Positions 12,043-25,059 of a stretch of 64,000 nucleotides of DNA are shown here, in pieces. The number at the start of each line of letters is the position of its first letter. The first letter of the stretch is position 1. Under the pieces are notes generated by a model, which saw only the letters and a list, made by a program, of their open reading frames with translations, ran no database searches and was not told the origin of the DNA. Both the position numbers and the translations under genes were made by a program. Origin of the DNA: Neckera pumila (Eukaryota > Streptophyta > Bryopsida > Hypnales > Neckeraceae); NCBI GenBank assembly GCA_963969595.1, contig OZ018410.1, forward strand, positions 1,364,001 to 1,428,000. The letters run 5' to 3'.

Positions 12043-15000
12043 ATGCTGCAATGGTGGCGTTTCTCCGCGTCCCTGTTGATGCAGCAGCAACAGCTGATGC
12101 AGCTGCTGCCCTCGGGACTTCATTCGATTCCGGTGGCGACGTGGGCGTCCCAAGTCACTGGTCCATCGCTGCTCTCGCCACGGCCATGGCTGCTGCACCA
12201 ATTTCGCGCTTTAAACTCCGCGGCCCCGCCAGGTACACTTTCTTCGCCAGTGGGCATGACTCGCTCTTTCTTGTCTTGTGGGGTTTCGTTGTTCTGAACC
12301 CATAAATTTGTATTCGATGATTTTTATTTAATTGCCCTCAATGCATCATCGCTTCGTGTCACGCTCGTCATGTTCAAAGCTGTTTCAATCTCGAGAGAAG
12401 ACATGCATTTCTGCGCGTATTCGGCATTGTGTGGGTTCATTTGATTTGAACTCGAGAAAAAATGGATGGCGAATTCCAAACCCAAACCCAGACTCTTGAG
12501 AATCACTGTGATGCTACTGTACTGATCCTAAGTGATTTTCATCTGAAAGAATTATGACTGATGCAACAGGACAAATTCTATTATTGCAGAGCTAGTTGGT
12601 CCGCTGGAGATGTACAGCGGCATGGTTGCCCGAGGATCCTTGCATTATGACGCACGGCAAGAGAGTGTGGCGGAGGCTCTGGATGAGCTTCTTGTGAAGA
12701 TGAAAGAACACAATCAACAGATGAAAGACTATCAAGTATAAGTTTATAGCTCTCACTCTGACTGCCATGGATTGTCTGTGTTCTGGGTTTCCATTCGACA
12801 ACACTATGCACGACTTGTATGGTTCTTGGAGTTTGGACTGTTATATCTCGATCCCTGTTCCCTGTACTGTACATTTTTTAGTACTTTTCATGTCTCGAGC
12901 GTATTTTTTGGCCTTTCGTCGCCAAATCGCTTTTAAAGCATTGTTTAGCATAATGCTGGAGGCTTACAAGGATATTAGTTTTGAAGGACGGATAGTACGC
13001 AATTTTTGATGAGGTACTGATAGGTACTGTCAAAATTCATTGGAAAATAAGGAGGGCTGAAGGTCCGTCAGGTGGGTTCCCAACGTTGGACATAGAATCT
13101 GTGGCCAATTAATCAATGAATTATGAATTCTTTGAATGAGCATTTGTTCTCGGCTGTCGATTTTTGCATCTCATAATCTTGAATGGCACGATGGCTCCAG
13201 GTGGAGCTAAAGAAGTGGGAAGTAAAAAGGAAGGAAATGAGAGGGATGTTGATGCAAGAGGAAGCCACCAGTGAAGCACGGCGACGAATTGCAAACATAG
13301 AAGCCCAGGGAAAAAATCTTCTCTCCCGCTGGTTTTCTAGGTATCTTATCTATCTCCTGAGCTAGTGCTGATGAACCATAGCTATATTGCTTCTCAGATT
13401 TGACTTTCATCCTCTAGCTAGACTCACTCCGTTCTTGTGGAAAGTGGGTTTGCTTCCATGTTCGTATCCGCCAATTTTTATTTTAGGTGCATGCGTAACT
13501 GCCCTCTACAGTACTGTAGTAAGTCACAACACGTGAAAAACGGGAAGTAAGAATTGTTGGTATGACAGAGGTCTGCCTTATCGGTCTGCAATACATGTAT
13601 GTAGGATTTTGATTGCGCATACTGTGGGACGGGTGTGTGCGGATGTATTATTCAGAAAGACCAAAAATATTTCTGTGGAACCAGGTTCAGGATTCATGGT
13701 GGCTCGCATAGAACGGGAGAAGAAACTGGACTCCATAGTGGGAAGGCGGCCACGCGCACCTACAGCTCCACAAGGTGTATACTTGTATGGCAATGTTGGT
13801 TGCGGTGAGTGTTCTATTCCTCTGACTGCACTGATCCCGAGGCTGTCCAGTAAACAATTAGATTTTGGACAATTGCTGTTGTTGATTTCTCAATTCATGT
13901 AATACTGTCGTTTCTCAGGTAAGACGCTACTCATGGACTTGTTTTACAAGTCAGCGGAGGGGGTTGTTTCGTACAGGCGCAGATTTCACTTTCATGCAGT
14001 GAGTGAACACTGTTTTATTTCTTCCTTTTGTTTCCATATCTTCATATGGTCGTTCATTTGTAGTGCTGCTCAATTTGTTCATATGTTTGTTACAAAATTC
14101 ACATTAAATTGATTTTGCCGTCGACACATTCCGTATCTCTTATCGGGTGCACGGTTTTTCTGCTAGAAACGAACAACAACTCATTCAAAGAGCTGTGAAT
14201 ATGAAGGTGTTTCACTGGTAACGCCTCTTGTCAGACGATTAGTGACGAAAATGTTCTGTCTTTCATCAGGCGATGCTGGAAGTCCATTACCGGATGCATA
14301 TGCTTTCGAGACAAGGAAGGCAGAAATCACGGTCGAAGTCGAACCAGAATGTTAATGCTTTTGAAAAAATCACCGTGCCATCTTTAGAGGATGCTACCAA
14401 AGAATGGCTAGATGCTGCTGAACAGTTCGAAACTGAGCGACAATCAGAAAATTTAATACTGAACGCTGTTGCAGATGAGCTTCTTGGCTCGAGGGACGGG
14501 AGTGAAGGCGGTGCCAGCATTCTCTGTTTCGATGAAGTGCAGGTGTGTCCTTTTTAGCCATAGAGAATTTCTAGACATTCCTTAAGACAATGGCATATTA
14601 CTTTCGTGCTTAGGTATGCCGTCGATGGCAATGATTTGGACGAAGTGTTTAGACTGAGTTACACAAACTACCGAGCACCTCTGCAGTTGAACTTCAGAAA
14701 GTTCCAATGGACGATGTCACACTTATGTTTTTTGCATGTAGGCATGCCAGCTCATACCCACTCATGGCTATGTAAGTACTTTGAGCTGGGTGCACTAGAG
14801 GATTGTGTTCATGCTCAAATTCTAGCGAAACAGGTTTTGGATGTGTTTACAGCGGTTGCGCTATCTGGAATCTTGGGGAGACTATTGACCCGAGGAGTTG
14901 TAATCGTAGCAACCAGCAACCGTGCACCGTGGGACCTCAACAAAGTTTGCTTCCAATCCCTAAATTGCTCTTGTTGTGATTATGGCTTCATGTGTTGATG

Positions 15001-17813
15001 ATGTTGAGAGTTCATATACAATTTAGCTCATCACTTCTCTTTGAGCTTTATGTGTATAGCTGGCTCAAAGTTACCCTTTTTCTTTTGTAGGATGGCCTGC
15101 AAAAGGAGTTGTTTGCAGTCTTTGTTAATGAGCTTGAGCGTCATTGTAGATCTCTGCTTGTTGGCACAGAAATAGATTACCGACGGGTTATGGCAATGCC
15201 ACTCAAGGTGCATAATAAGCAGCTCTTTATAATCTTTGGCAAACATAAATTTCTTACATTATAGGCAGTTGCCCTTGCGTTTGTTTTGAAAAGCGATAGT
15301 TGTTTACTGAGTTTTCTTATTGAGAGATTGGCTAGCTTAAAGAAAAACTTTCTTTATCACTCATCCATATGTTCTTAGTGTCAGAATGTAAATTGGCCGC
15401 ACAGTCTGGACACAACAGGTGATTTACAGTTTATTATACTTGGGGCTACTGTATTACGCTAGAGGTATTTTACACTTCACCTTGTATATAGGGGGAGCAA
15501 ATATACTACTTCTGGCCTTTAGGTGGACAGTCCCAACTTCAACTAGAGCGGCTTTGGGATAATTTGACAACGCGGTTCGTTGACAAGGCAGGCTTATCAA
15601 TTGGGCCAAACTCCATACCTGTAATGTTTGGAAGGTGAGGCGCTATGGATTACTTATTGTTACATTAAGAAACAAAGAGGAAAATTTGCACTTTGAGTTT
15701 CAGGTGCTCTCTTTCAGATAAATTGTCCTAATGACCCTATTAATCTAGAATTATTGAGAATTACTTGCCTTGATAATACCGTTCCATATATTGTTCTTCC
15801 AACTGCTAGACAAGTAATGCATCCGACTTCCATCTTAATATCAGACTTGCAAGACACTTTGAAATAATGACGTTGCTGTCAATGTTGAATGAAGGAGCTT
15901 ACAAGTTCCAGAGAGCTGCAACGGTGTGGCACGCTTTACATTTGAACAAGCGTGTAGTCGCCCGGTATGTTCTCTCTAATCAATACTTATGTACTTTTTT
16001 TCCGTTTCACGTGACATGGGGGTGATGCAGTAGATACCTTAGGTCTGGTAATCCGGCTATGTGAGTAGTCTGCGACCATTTCATTACAAGATTGTCAAGT
16101 AGATTGTGTGCAGAGAAAAGATGCTAACTATGAAAGAGTCCTGCAGGTTGGAGCAGCGGACTACATTGCACTCGCCCAGCACTACCATACTGTTTTTATC
16201 ACTGACATACCCATTATGAGCATGCGTATGATTGATAAAGTATGGGGTGCTTGTTTTCCACTCCCTCTTTATCAAGTTTTGAAACTTTCAACTGCTTGTA
16301 TCCGCAGATAGATCAGTGTTCGTTTTAGCTATTCCAATTTTTTCTCTGATGCTTGCATGGTCCAATGGATGGTCGACCTTGTTTGAAAATTGCACACTTT
16401 TGTGCTTCCGTAGAGAGAACTCACAAGTACAACGGGGGCTATTTTATTTGTTCAGGCCAGAAGGTTCATAACATTGGTAGATGAGCTTTACAATCATCAC
16501 TGCCGGCTCGTCTGCACTGCTGAAGGGCCACCTGATGATCTCTTTTTGGGTACTATGGATGGATCAATCTTCGATCTAGAAAGGTTGGTCATTCTTTTAC
16601 CGTGATACCCCCGCCACAAATGATACTCCGTATATATTTGTATTATGGTATGTATTGCTGAACTTGACATTAGAACTCCCAAATGCTTAAATGGAAAAGC
16701 GGTTGCTTCCATTTGTATAGGAGTAATAATAGATTGTTTAGGAAGCCTCAATATGTACACATAGAAGGAAGGAATCATATCCTACATTTTTATCGATAGA
16801 AATATGTTTCGCAGATTACTTTGGTTGACTTTTACAATAGCTTCCAAAGTGAACTTTTTGTTTTTAGCTTTATGTGCTTAGGAGTTAAGGTTTGAATCAC
16901 AATTTCCTGTCATTAATTTGATCTCTCGATCAAATTCTGCTCACAAATTACACAAATGCATCACCGCAATGTAATGTGTAATAATCCTGAGCTGATAAAG
17001 ACATGGTTGCTGTTGAATGTGCTGCAGTTTGCAGTTTGAGACAGAGGCGGAAGGGGGCAGATTACGACGAGATGTTACAGCAGAGGGTAGCGTGGCGCCA
17101 GTAGGGAGAACTCGTAGTGAGCGGACCAGTATTCAATCCATCTTTTCCGGACGGGAAGAAGTGTTCGCCTTTCAACGCGCCGTAAGATACTTCTCTTGCA
17201 TTTTCTTGCTTGCTTTTAGTTCTAAACTTGTCGCCCTTTGCTTCCAGAAGGATCCCTGAGACGGTCCTGAGATGACGAGCATATCTGGAATTCCAGAATC
17301 GTTGCCTCAAGTTTTTCATATCTTGTGTGCAGGTGTCCAGACTTTTGGAAATGCAAACTCCTATATACTTGCAAACCTTGGATTATCATCCAAAGTACCA
17401 AAAGTCAGCTCCAGGTGAATCTCCTGCTAGCTAATGTTCGAAGAGTTGTGATGTGTTTGGCTCGAACTTAAAGAGCAAAACGTGATCTGATTGGACTGTA
17501 AGAAAAGGCGCTCTTTGGTTTATCCATGTACCTGAAATGAATTATAGATGAAGTTGAGGATTCCGAGCTAGACGGAGTCATGCTCGATGCCTTCATTTCT
17601 GTTGATCGATGCTTACCTGCGAATCACTTCAATAATCGTAGTGCGCAATCAGAGGAGAGTCCATCTCGCACCACTTCGGGGACAAGGTTTATGGTTTGCC
17701 AAGGCGGAGTGAGCTTTACTGAGCAAATTTCACGGGCAGACGTGATTGTGCTAGTGAGGTTTGATTTTCTAGTCATATTTAGGCCAAGGCAAATTGTGGT
17801 GAAACTCAGGTGA
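12043..17813 (+). CDS. AFG1/LACE1-like mitochondrial AAA+ ATPase, 15 exons
   Basis: Exons: 12043-12232, 12590-12735, 13201-13340, 13656-13804, 13919-13998, 14270-14542, 14834-14944, 15091-15207, 15492-15634, 15895-15964, 16147-16239, 16456-16583, 17028-17181, 17333-17414, 17548-17813. All introns are GT-AG and every junction keeps phase; the total is 2142 nt, or 713 aa. Residues 1-63 contain no acidic residue and start MLQWWRFSASLLMQQQQL, a good mitochondrial presequence. Walker A GNVGCGKT is at about 204-211, Walker B ILCFDE ends at 324, and the sensor segment is VIVATSNRAPWDL. Further AFG1 signatures are GPLEMY, REKKLDSIVGRRP, RRFHFH, VMFGR-LQVPE and ARFTFEQ. In yeast and animals Afg1/LACE1 acts in the mitochondrial inner membrane in turnover of respiratory-chain subunits. 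Exon 4's acceptor (13656) could alternatively lie near 13579. The last exon may be spliced further, because its final 28 residues look intronic. Confidence 0.92.
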
Positions 17814-18134
17814 ACTCCCAGAATGGCTTGTGAATATTGTGAGCAAAAGTTAAAAGATGTCAAAGTTCAATTGGTAAATATTCTAAATCCATGTCCTAAC
17901 TTTAATGTCTTGACATCGAACATTGTACAATGAACATCAATCTATTATCTACAGTAGATTTATTAGGGTGCACATTTGGATACACAATCTAAATTATGTA
18001 GTACTCTTACCTTATAATTTTTCACTTTTCAAGATTATTCATGTCATCTTTCAAGATTGCTTATGTTTTGCTAATGATTTTATCATGGTACAAGTACTCC
18101 AATTACCTATGTCAAACTAAATTCATGAATTTAT

Positions 18135-18603
18135 CCCCTAAATGCCCAAGGCCTTTTTTGAGCTTCTTGGAGTTTGTTAAAAACTAAAGAAAAAGTCCAA
18201 GTTTTGATTAGTTTATCAATTTAGAAATAATAGAAACTACATGAATTCAAACTAGACATGTAATGGATCATATAGGAAAATACAATAGTATCATTTATAG
18301 ATTACATGATTATAATGTTTGATCAAGAGGGTCTTCAAACTATGAAAGTGACTTGAAGTGTTTCAATCCACTTTTTACATGCCAATCTAAAATTAAAGTC
18401 AAGAAAATATAAAGCTAAAAGATATATAATTATAATCAATTATGGCTTCTTAAAATCTATTTGAAATTTTTTTTAAATAAATCTCTTAAGTGATTTTCCC
18501 TTCAAGGCCTTGTATATTTGAGGCTCATCTCCATGAGACTCTAACACTTCAAAATCAATATCTGTAGTAGAGACCTTGCACAAAATTGTCAATAAAAAAA
18601 ATT
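18135..18603. mobile_element. Fragment of a piggyBac-like MITE (copy P8), reverse copy of the 5886-6532 subtype
   Basis: It begins TTAT then CCCCTAAATGCCCAAGGCC, and continues with the same subterminal segment (GAGCTTCTTGGA) as the inverted end of 5886-6532. The internal segment around 18510 is the reverse complement of GAGCCTCAAATATAC in that copy. The far end is missing and is replaced by the next element at 18604. Confidence 0.5.
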
Positions 18604-18607
18604 TTAA

Positions 18608-19663
18608 CCCATAAAGGACCAACATGTGTTTTTTGGCAACATATAAATTTTAGGCAAGTATGTGTGATTAGAGATTTGCATATTTTGGGTTGAAATTTTA
18701 ATAGAAGGTCTGAACAAGGAATATCTTTCATATGTACAAGATTTCATGACATTTGGAAATATGAGTCAAAAGTTATTGCACTATATGTAGTTTGTTTCTC
18801 AGCTTAAGCAATCAGGACAGATCAAAAAAATTACTTTTTTCAAAAATAATAATTTGAAATTGGTTTATTAGATTTATATATAAGTGGAAAGCTTTTAATC
18901 ATTTCATTCTGATCAATGAGTCAAAAGTTATGAGGAGTTTTATTTGTGAGCACTTGGATTCTCGACTCTAAAATAAACTTTGAAGTTGTTTATTTTACTC
19001 AATTTTCAATAGCATTACTATTATTTCCAATTAGTACAATGGTGGACCCTAATTGAATCAATGGAGTCACCACTAGCTCTTCATATTTTACTTATTACAC
19101 TATGCCCAATCCCACATTTGACATATTTAGAATAGTACTATTGAAAAAAATAAAATCATAGAATGTAGATTGTTTATTATAATTTATTACAACCATTGTA
19201 ATTGGCATTTTCAATTCCAAAACAAAATTCTCAACAATTTAGTATTTTGAATGACTTTCTACTTCTTTCTACTTACTATTTTTTTCCTATATGTTGTACA
19301 ATTCGAAATGATCTGAAAATTTTCAAGCATGTAGCCATCTTGCTTTGAAGAATGAATCCAAAGAAGCACAACCATTTTGGGAATTTTTTCATAATGATCT
19401 GACCTTGTGAAGTGTAGCTGCCTATTTTTTTGCAGGGCCAAAAAAAGATTTTTGCCACTTCAAACGCTAATATCTTGCAATCTACACGGTGGAAATTTCT
19501 GAAATTTTTTCCACATCTTCTCAAACCAGAGTACAATAAGATCCTATGGTTAAATTTGTCTAAAAGTGCCAAAAATTTCAAAAATTTGGTACTTGTATTA
19601 GAAATGGCATTTTTGGAGCATTTTTTATGAGAATATAGTATTATAGTTAAGGAACTTAAGGGA
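18608..19663. mobile_element. piggyBac-like MITE (copy P9), degenerate
   Basis: It is flanked by TTAA at 18604-18607 and 19664-19667. The left end is CCCATAAAGGACCAACATG; the inverted right end is degenerate (CCCTTAAG). The left subterminal part matches the inverted right end of 27356-28275 (GTTTTTTGGC, ATTTTAGGCAAGTA), so the two are the same subtype in opposite orientation. Long open frames on the minus strand inside it are AT-rich chance frames. Confidence 0.6.
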
Positions 19664-19667
19664 TTAA

Positions 19668-21419
19668 ACAATTCTTTTTCAAAATTGGATCTTTGATGCT
19701 TAAAATAGGCTTTATAGGATATTTGACTAAAAAATATGATCAAAGTATTATTTTAAGCATCAAAAGTAGTACTTTGGTAAGGGTTTTTACAACTTTGGAG
19801 TTTAGTAAATACCAAAATATGGTGCTTTGGCATTTACTTTTTTTATGATTATAGAAGTTATTACTAAAATTTAGTATTTGAAAATAATCTATACTGTAAG
19901 AATTAGGGTTCAAATCCTTCTTTCAAACTGTTTCAAGATGCTAATTAGGATGTTTATTACATTTCAAACTAATAGAAAACAAAAGGTTCATGGTATATGC
20001 AATGACCTTGAAGAATAGTGAATGTTATGTAAAGAAATTGGTGTGCAACATACAAATTAAGAAGCAATTAGGAAGCTCATGATTGTTCATTGGGATTGCC
20101 AAATTGATACATTTTGTAACTTTAGCATATGCATGCTCTATGATTTGCAAGTGGTTGATTTACAATACATAAAAGGCCATTGAGTTAGAAGATGCACGTG
20201 TCCTAAAGTAGCCCTTAACTTCATTTTGTTTTTGGCATCTAGTTTATCTTTGGTTGCAATTTTTTAATTGAAGTAGGAAAATTCACCCACTTAATAAAAC
20301 TCCCATTAGGAAATCAAAACCACCTTTTAAATTCTATATGATTGGTCAAATCAATTTAGTTATAGATTATAATTAACTAACAAATTTCTTTTAGATTATT
20401 ATTAACAAATACTTACCCTAAGCAAAATTGTAAAGACAATGTACAAAATACATTTGAGAATAATAATTTGATGGTGGCATTTACAATAGTTGTAAGATAT
20501 AATCTATAAATCATTTTTGTAAACTTGATTCATTCACTAATATTTTTTAATAAACATTTAAATCAAAATTTGAAAGTTTCTTCTAAATTTGATTGTAGAT
20601 TCCATATTTGTAATTTCTACAAGAAATTCTTTTATTTCAAGCTCAAAATATTAAGATTTTACATGGTTGATTTTTAAAGATTTTTTAATTTTATCTATTT
20701 AGTCATCAATTCTAAAAAATCATAATTTAAAATAGAAAAATTACTAACTGACGTAAACATGCATGTTTCATTTGTACTACAAAATATTTGTCAAGCAAAA
20801 TCTCAAAAATCTATACTTTGATAAAAAAAATGATAAAAGAAAAAGAAAAAAAATCTTTTAACACTTCGATGGATGAAGCATCTAAAATTTTGTGTCTGAG
20901 ATATATTTAGGTTCATTTTGTGTTGGTTTTTTGTAGAAGCAAAGACAATTACAAATTATCAATTTGTATAATTCATATTGTTAAAAATAATCAAATATCA
21001 TGAAAAACTAGCTTTAATGCAAAAAGTCATTAATTGCATTTCAAACTGACTAATATAAAAATAATATAATTGATTTGAAAGGAAATTGGAATATAGTGAA
21101 AAGATATATGGTTTGATTTTTGATGGTTTAAATGTTTTCAATTAATTTCATTTTCTATTTTTAGACATTTTAGGGCTATAATTTTTGTTATATAGATCAT
21201 AAAAATTCTTTCCAAATGTTGTTTTTGTTGTTTTTTTATTTTTAAAATATTATTGTTTTCAAATGTAGAATTTTGGCATTTGTTTCCTGAGATACTTGTT
21301 AAAATGATTCATTTTTTAACATTCAAATTTATATTAAAAGAAACTGATTCAAATTCCTTTGGTATTCTTCATGTTTTCATTTCATAATATTAAGTGACAA
21401 TAAGAAAATCTTGTCAAGC
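19668..21419. other. AT-rich gene-free stretch
   Basis: Homopolymer-rich, very AT-rich sequence. I see no exon chain, terminal repeats or RNA gene. It includes the 5' flank of the histidine-phosphatase ORF at 21420, in which I recognise no promoter motif. Confidence 0.35.
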
Positions 21420-22358
21420 ATGGCAGATCAAGTTGGAGTGTTGAATCTTCAACACTATAATAGGCAACTATATAGATCAAATTTTAATTTCAAAAAATCA
21501 AAAAGTATAGAAACTCATACTTCTAACATAAGTCAGGGACTAAAATTCTCACTCCAATCTAAAAAAACAATGCAGTCATTAACACCTCCTCTTGTTGTTG
21601 CAAACTTAATAGAATCCACAAAGACATCTAATACCAACAATGCTTTTGCTTTAACAATGTTACCATTGCATAGGAGTAAGATTGTACATTTGGTGCGCCA
21701 CGGTCAAGGCTATCACAATGTTGCAAATACATTAGATAAAACAAATTATACAAATTGGGACTATGAGGATGCATGTCTTACAGAAATGGGATGGCAACAA
21801 GCGGAAGCTCTCCGAGAACATGTAATAAATTTGTGTATTTATCCACAAGTTGAACTTGTTATAGTGTCTCCACTTCAGAGAACACTCCAAACAGCAGTTG
21901 GAGCATGGGGAGGAGGACCTCTATTAGATGGTGAAGCACAAAATTCAGCCCTTATGCTTGAAGGTGTTGAATATGGAAACAAAGAGACAAAAATTGCTCA
22001 CCATGCAGCTATTTCATCTGCAGGAGCACCACCTTTCATTGCTAATGAGTGGTGTCGTGAACAAAATGGAAATCATCCATGCAATAAACGCGCATCTGTT
22101 AGTTTTCTAAAAACAAAATTTCCAGCAATTGATTTTTCACTTATTAAAACTGATGATGATACATGGTGGAAATCTGAAAAGCGAGAAAGTGCCAAAGAAG
22201 TATTTGTTCGTGCACAAGTTTTTTTACAATGGCTTTTAGATCGACATGAAAAAGGGATTGTAGTTGTATCTCATAGCAGCTTTCTTTATCACATGTGTCA
22301 TTTATTTGGAGATGATTTATCAAATGTAGTAAGAAGGGAATTACAACAAGGCTTTTGA
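21420..22358 (+). CDS. Histidine phosphatase / phosphoglycerate-mutase-like protein, intronless, with an in-frame TGA
   Basis: The first ATG is at 21420 and the frame runs 312 codons to TGA at 22356-22358. Catalytic features of the superfamily are present: LVRHGQGYHNV (the phosphorylated His), VSPLQRTLQTAVGA, NEWCREQNGNHPCNKR, FPAIDFS and VVVSHSSFLYH (the second His). Plant PGM-like proteins of this group have an NCE(L/M)R-S-MVIVDR block after this point. Here the same frame continues past the TGA as NVEMRTVVIGDR, to a stop at 22590-22592. The TGA falls at a position that is normally a small residue and looks like a recent nonsense mutation. The N-terminal 80 or so residues are Ser/Lys/Thr/Asn-rich and could be an organelle transit peptide. 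Known relatives usually have introns, so this may be a retrocopy. All catalytic residues precede the stop, so partial function cannot be excluded. Confidence 0.78.
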   Translation: MADQVGVLNLQHYNRQLYRSNFNFKKSKSIETHTSNISQGLKFSLQSKKTMQSLTPPLVVANLIESTKTSNTNNAFALTMLPLHRSKIVHLVRHGQGYHNVANTLDKTNYTNWDYEDACLTEMGWQQAEALREHVINLCIYPQVELVIVSPLQRTLQTAVGAWGGGPLLDGEAQNSALMLEGVEYGNKETKIAHHAAISSAGAPPFIANEWCREQNGNHPCNKRASVSFLKTKFPAIDFSLIKTDDDTWWKSEKRESAKEVFVRAQVFLQWLLDRHEKGIVVVSHSSFLYHMCHLFGDDLSNVVRRELQQGF

Positions 22359-22592
22359 AATGTTGAAATGCGAACGGTGGTGATTGGAGATCGTCAAGGT
22401 GGTCCATCTTATAATGGGTGCAATACAGATTTTCGAGGAGGGCTCAATTTTAAAGAAGGTGTAGCAAAACGTAGCTCTAAATTTGCATATGAAATAGGTG
22501 TTCCAATTAATGAACTACATGTAGAAGATCAAAATATCCCACAAGCAGATGATATGCCAACTATACCTCAAAACCATAATGATTCAAAATAA
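22359..22592 (+). pseudogene. C-terminal continuation of the histidine-phosphatase frame after the TGA
   Basis: It is in the same reading frame as the ORF ending at 22358, with no further stop for 77 codons. It starts NVEMRTVVIGDR, the family's conserved NCE(L/M)R-VIVDR block, followed by a Gln/Asn/Pro-rich tail ending NHNDSK. Preservation of the frame argues that the TGA is young, a natural polymorphism, or a sequence error. Confidence 0.6.
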
Positions 22593-22929
22593 CAAAAAGG
22601 TTATTCATTTTTTGGCACTATATTTTGATTTGTATATATATATTTTTGTTTTTTGTTTTTTTTATTTATACACTATTTTTATATGTTGCTAATGAAAGTC
22701 TTTCAATGAATGTGAATTATCTAATATCACAATCATTGAAGATAACAAAATAATATAAATTTTCAACCTCACGAGGTAACCTAATTATGAAAACCAGAAA
22801 AGATGAAAATAAATAGAAAATATCCCAAAATTGTTATTTTCAAAATTGATATGTAAAACATTCATGTAAGAAAATCAAATGTTAAATTTTAAACTAAAAT
22901 CAATGAAATATTTAATTTTAAGAAATGAG

Positions 22930-22996
<67 letters not shown>

Positions 22997-23631
22997 AAGT
23001 GATTAATTCATGAATTCATATTTGAAATTAATGATTTTTTTGCACAAGTTTTTTTGCATAGCTTTCATTTTCCTACATTGGAAATAGATTCTTACTTAAT
23101 TTCTGATAGCAAAGAACCCAAAGTCTCAAATTCTCCACAAGTCAATGGACGCTTAGCATCAATTTTATTTACTAGTAACTACATCTCCACTAACCATATA
23201 TATATTTTCAAAAAAAACTTTTTTTTTCAGCAACTATGCATTATATTGTTTTTAACCTAAAATGGACATAAGAACTACAAATCCAAATCATTGAAATGAT
23301 CATTTTTTTAAAATCCTCACTTATCGTTAATCTTCCAAGCTGTAGAGTGAGATTTTTACCAAAAAAATGTTATTTTATAGTTGCATTTTACATTATATCA
23401 GTTACATAGTAATACGTAGGAATTAGAAATGGATCATCTAGGGCCAAATCTAGCCTGAAGGATGAGTTTCTGGACGCTTGTGGACGGACAACTGTTAGGC
23501 CACAACATCCAACAATAAATTTTGAATTTACTTTGGAAAAAAGCCTGTTAGATTTATCATGCGGACAACGAATTGTCAGAGGTAGACAAGTTCCTCAATG
23601 CTCATGGATGGACGACTCTTTAGCCACAATA
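22593..23631. other. AT-rich flank with a microsatellite
   Basis: I see no gene. It holds the TA microsatellite listed separately and short AT-rich open frames only. Confidence 0.35.
22933..22993. repeat. (TA)n microsatellite
   Basis: About 30 uninterrupted TA/AT dinucleotides follow ATATTATATATA. This is simple sequence, likely length-variable between individuals. Confidence 0.97.
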
Positions 23632-23880
23632 GAGTTATTTGTAAAGTCCCCCCAGTTTGGAGGGGACTTTTTCACAAATTTTCTCTGACGGTTTAGGCCC
23701 CGCAGGCGACCACGACCTTGCAGGAAAGTCCGGACAAAACTTCTTTTTGGTTGATTTGGATGCAAAAGAAAGTTTGATACCCACTTTCGTATTGGGTACA
23801 GGCGACTTTTGGCCCAAACTTTGCTTTTTCACAAAATTGCGGGGTTTAAACCCCGGTTTTGGGTACTTTACGAATAACTC
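23632..23880. mobile_element. 249-bp MITE with TA target duplication
   Basis: Terminal inverted repeats are GAGTTATTTGTAAAGTCCCC and GAGTTATTCGTAAAGTACCC (two mismatches in 20). TA flanks both sides (23630-23631, 23881-23882), as for Tc1/mariner-type MITEs. The interior is clearly richer in G and C than the surroundings. The open frame through it has no known motif. Confidence 0.75.
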
Positions 23881-24534
23881 TAATGTCTACATTAAATTTT
23901 GAATTTGCTTTGTGAAAATTGCCTATTAGATTTATTCTACAGTCAACTAATTGTTGAAGTGGATGCCGCAACATCCTCTCTAGATGGAGAGTAGTCACCA
24001 CCTCCATCCCTATGAAGAGCTCTTCAACCAGTGGATGTTTGGACAGTAGCTTGTTCTACTAATGGTTGAGGCAATTGGCACTACGTCTTCATTGGATGTG
24101 TTGTTTGAGGGTTAAATTAAAGCATGATTAGGTAACACTGTAAGAAACCCATGTTTTTTGTGCTCATTGATTTTTGACACACTAATGTCCAATGCGGTGT
24201 TTTGAGGTGTCTGAGGAGATGTCATTTTTTTTGCATCAAAGTTGACATGCAAAAAACATCGAAAATCTCAGATAACATGGCTTGATGTCCTCGTGTTTTA
24301 AAATGGACATCAAAGAGGGCATGGATCAATGGGCCCTTAAAATTCTGCCATTTGATTGCCACGTAAGCGCCATGTCATTGATGGAGGCCACGTGTGCATT
24401 TTTTTCATCCGGCCCGTTGGTGACATGGCAAATGATGTGGTAGATGACGTTTTCGTGGGAAAAGTTACGTGGCATCCACCAAGGATGACATGGCAAGCCT
24501 AATCAGCATAGTTTTACATCATTTAGATTCTTTT

Positions 24535-24660
24535 TGAGACATTTTTTGGACGTCAAATTAGACATCCAAATGTTTTTTGAGACGTCAACTTAGACATCCA
24601 GATGTTTTTTGCGATGTCAACTTAAACGTCCAAATGTTTTGCGACGTCATCTTAGATGTC
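24535..24660. repeat. Subterminal tandem repeats of the CACTA element
   Basis: Four imperfect copies of a unit of about 37-40 bp read TTTTTTG-GACGTCAA-TTAGACATCC-A. Such subterminal arrays are transposase-binding regions in characterised CACTA elements; the role here is inferred. Confidence 0.65.
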
Positions 24661-25059
24661 TGCATTTTAAGCAAGAACACCTCTTAAAATGTCCAGTATG
24701 ATTTAAATGAACAAAATCATGTCACCTTTGATGTTCATATGATGCAATGCACTATTTAATATGATGTTAATATAGACAATGACACATGTCATACACAACA
24801 CACATATGCATTTTATAATATCCAATATAGCATACTATACACAACATCCCATACATAGTACAACATACATTATACACCATACGCCATACACTATATATAA
24901 TATGCCATACATAATACACCATATTTGACAAATACATCACATGGCTTTAAAACCCATTTATTATGATGTAAATAGAGAAAGCAAGACGAGACATTTATAC
25001 AAGTGAGGTGCCAAGAGGTAAGACAAACCATATGGGATATATAAAACACATAAATTGTA

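Noticed and set aside
14606..14998. 130-codon frame overlapping an AFG1 intron and exon
   Set aside because: Only 14834-14944 matches the family. The rest is intron 6, which keeps an open frame by chance between a good donor and acceptor.
19276..19743. 155-codon minus-strand frame
   Set aside because: It lies inside the TTAA element 18608-19663 and crosses its end. It is Phe/Lys/Ile-rich as expected for AT-rich non-coding DNA.
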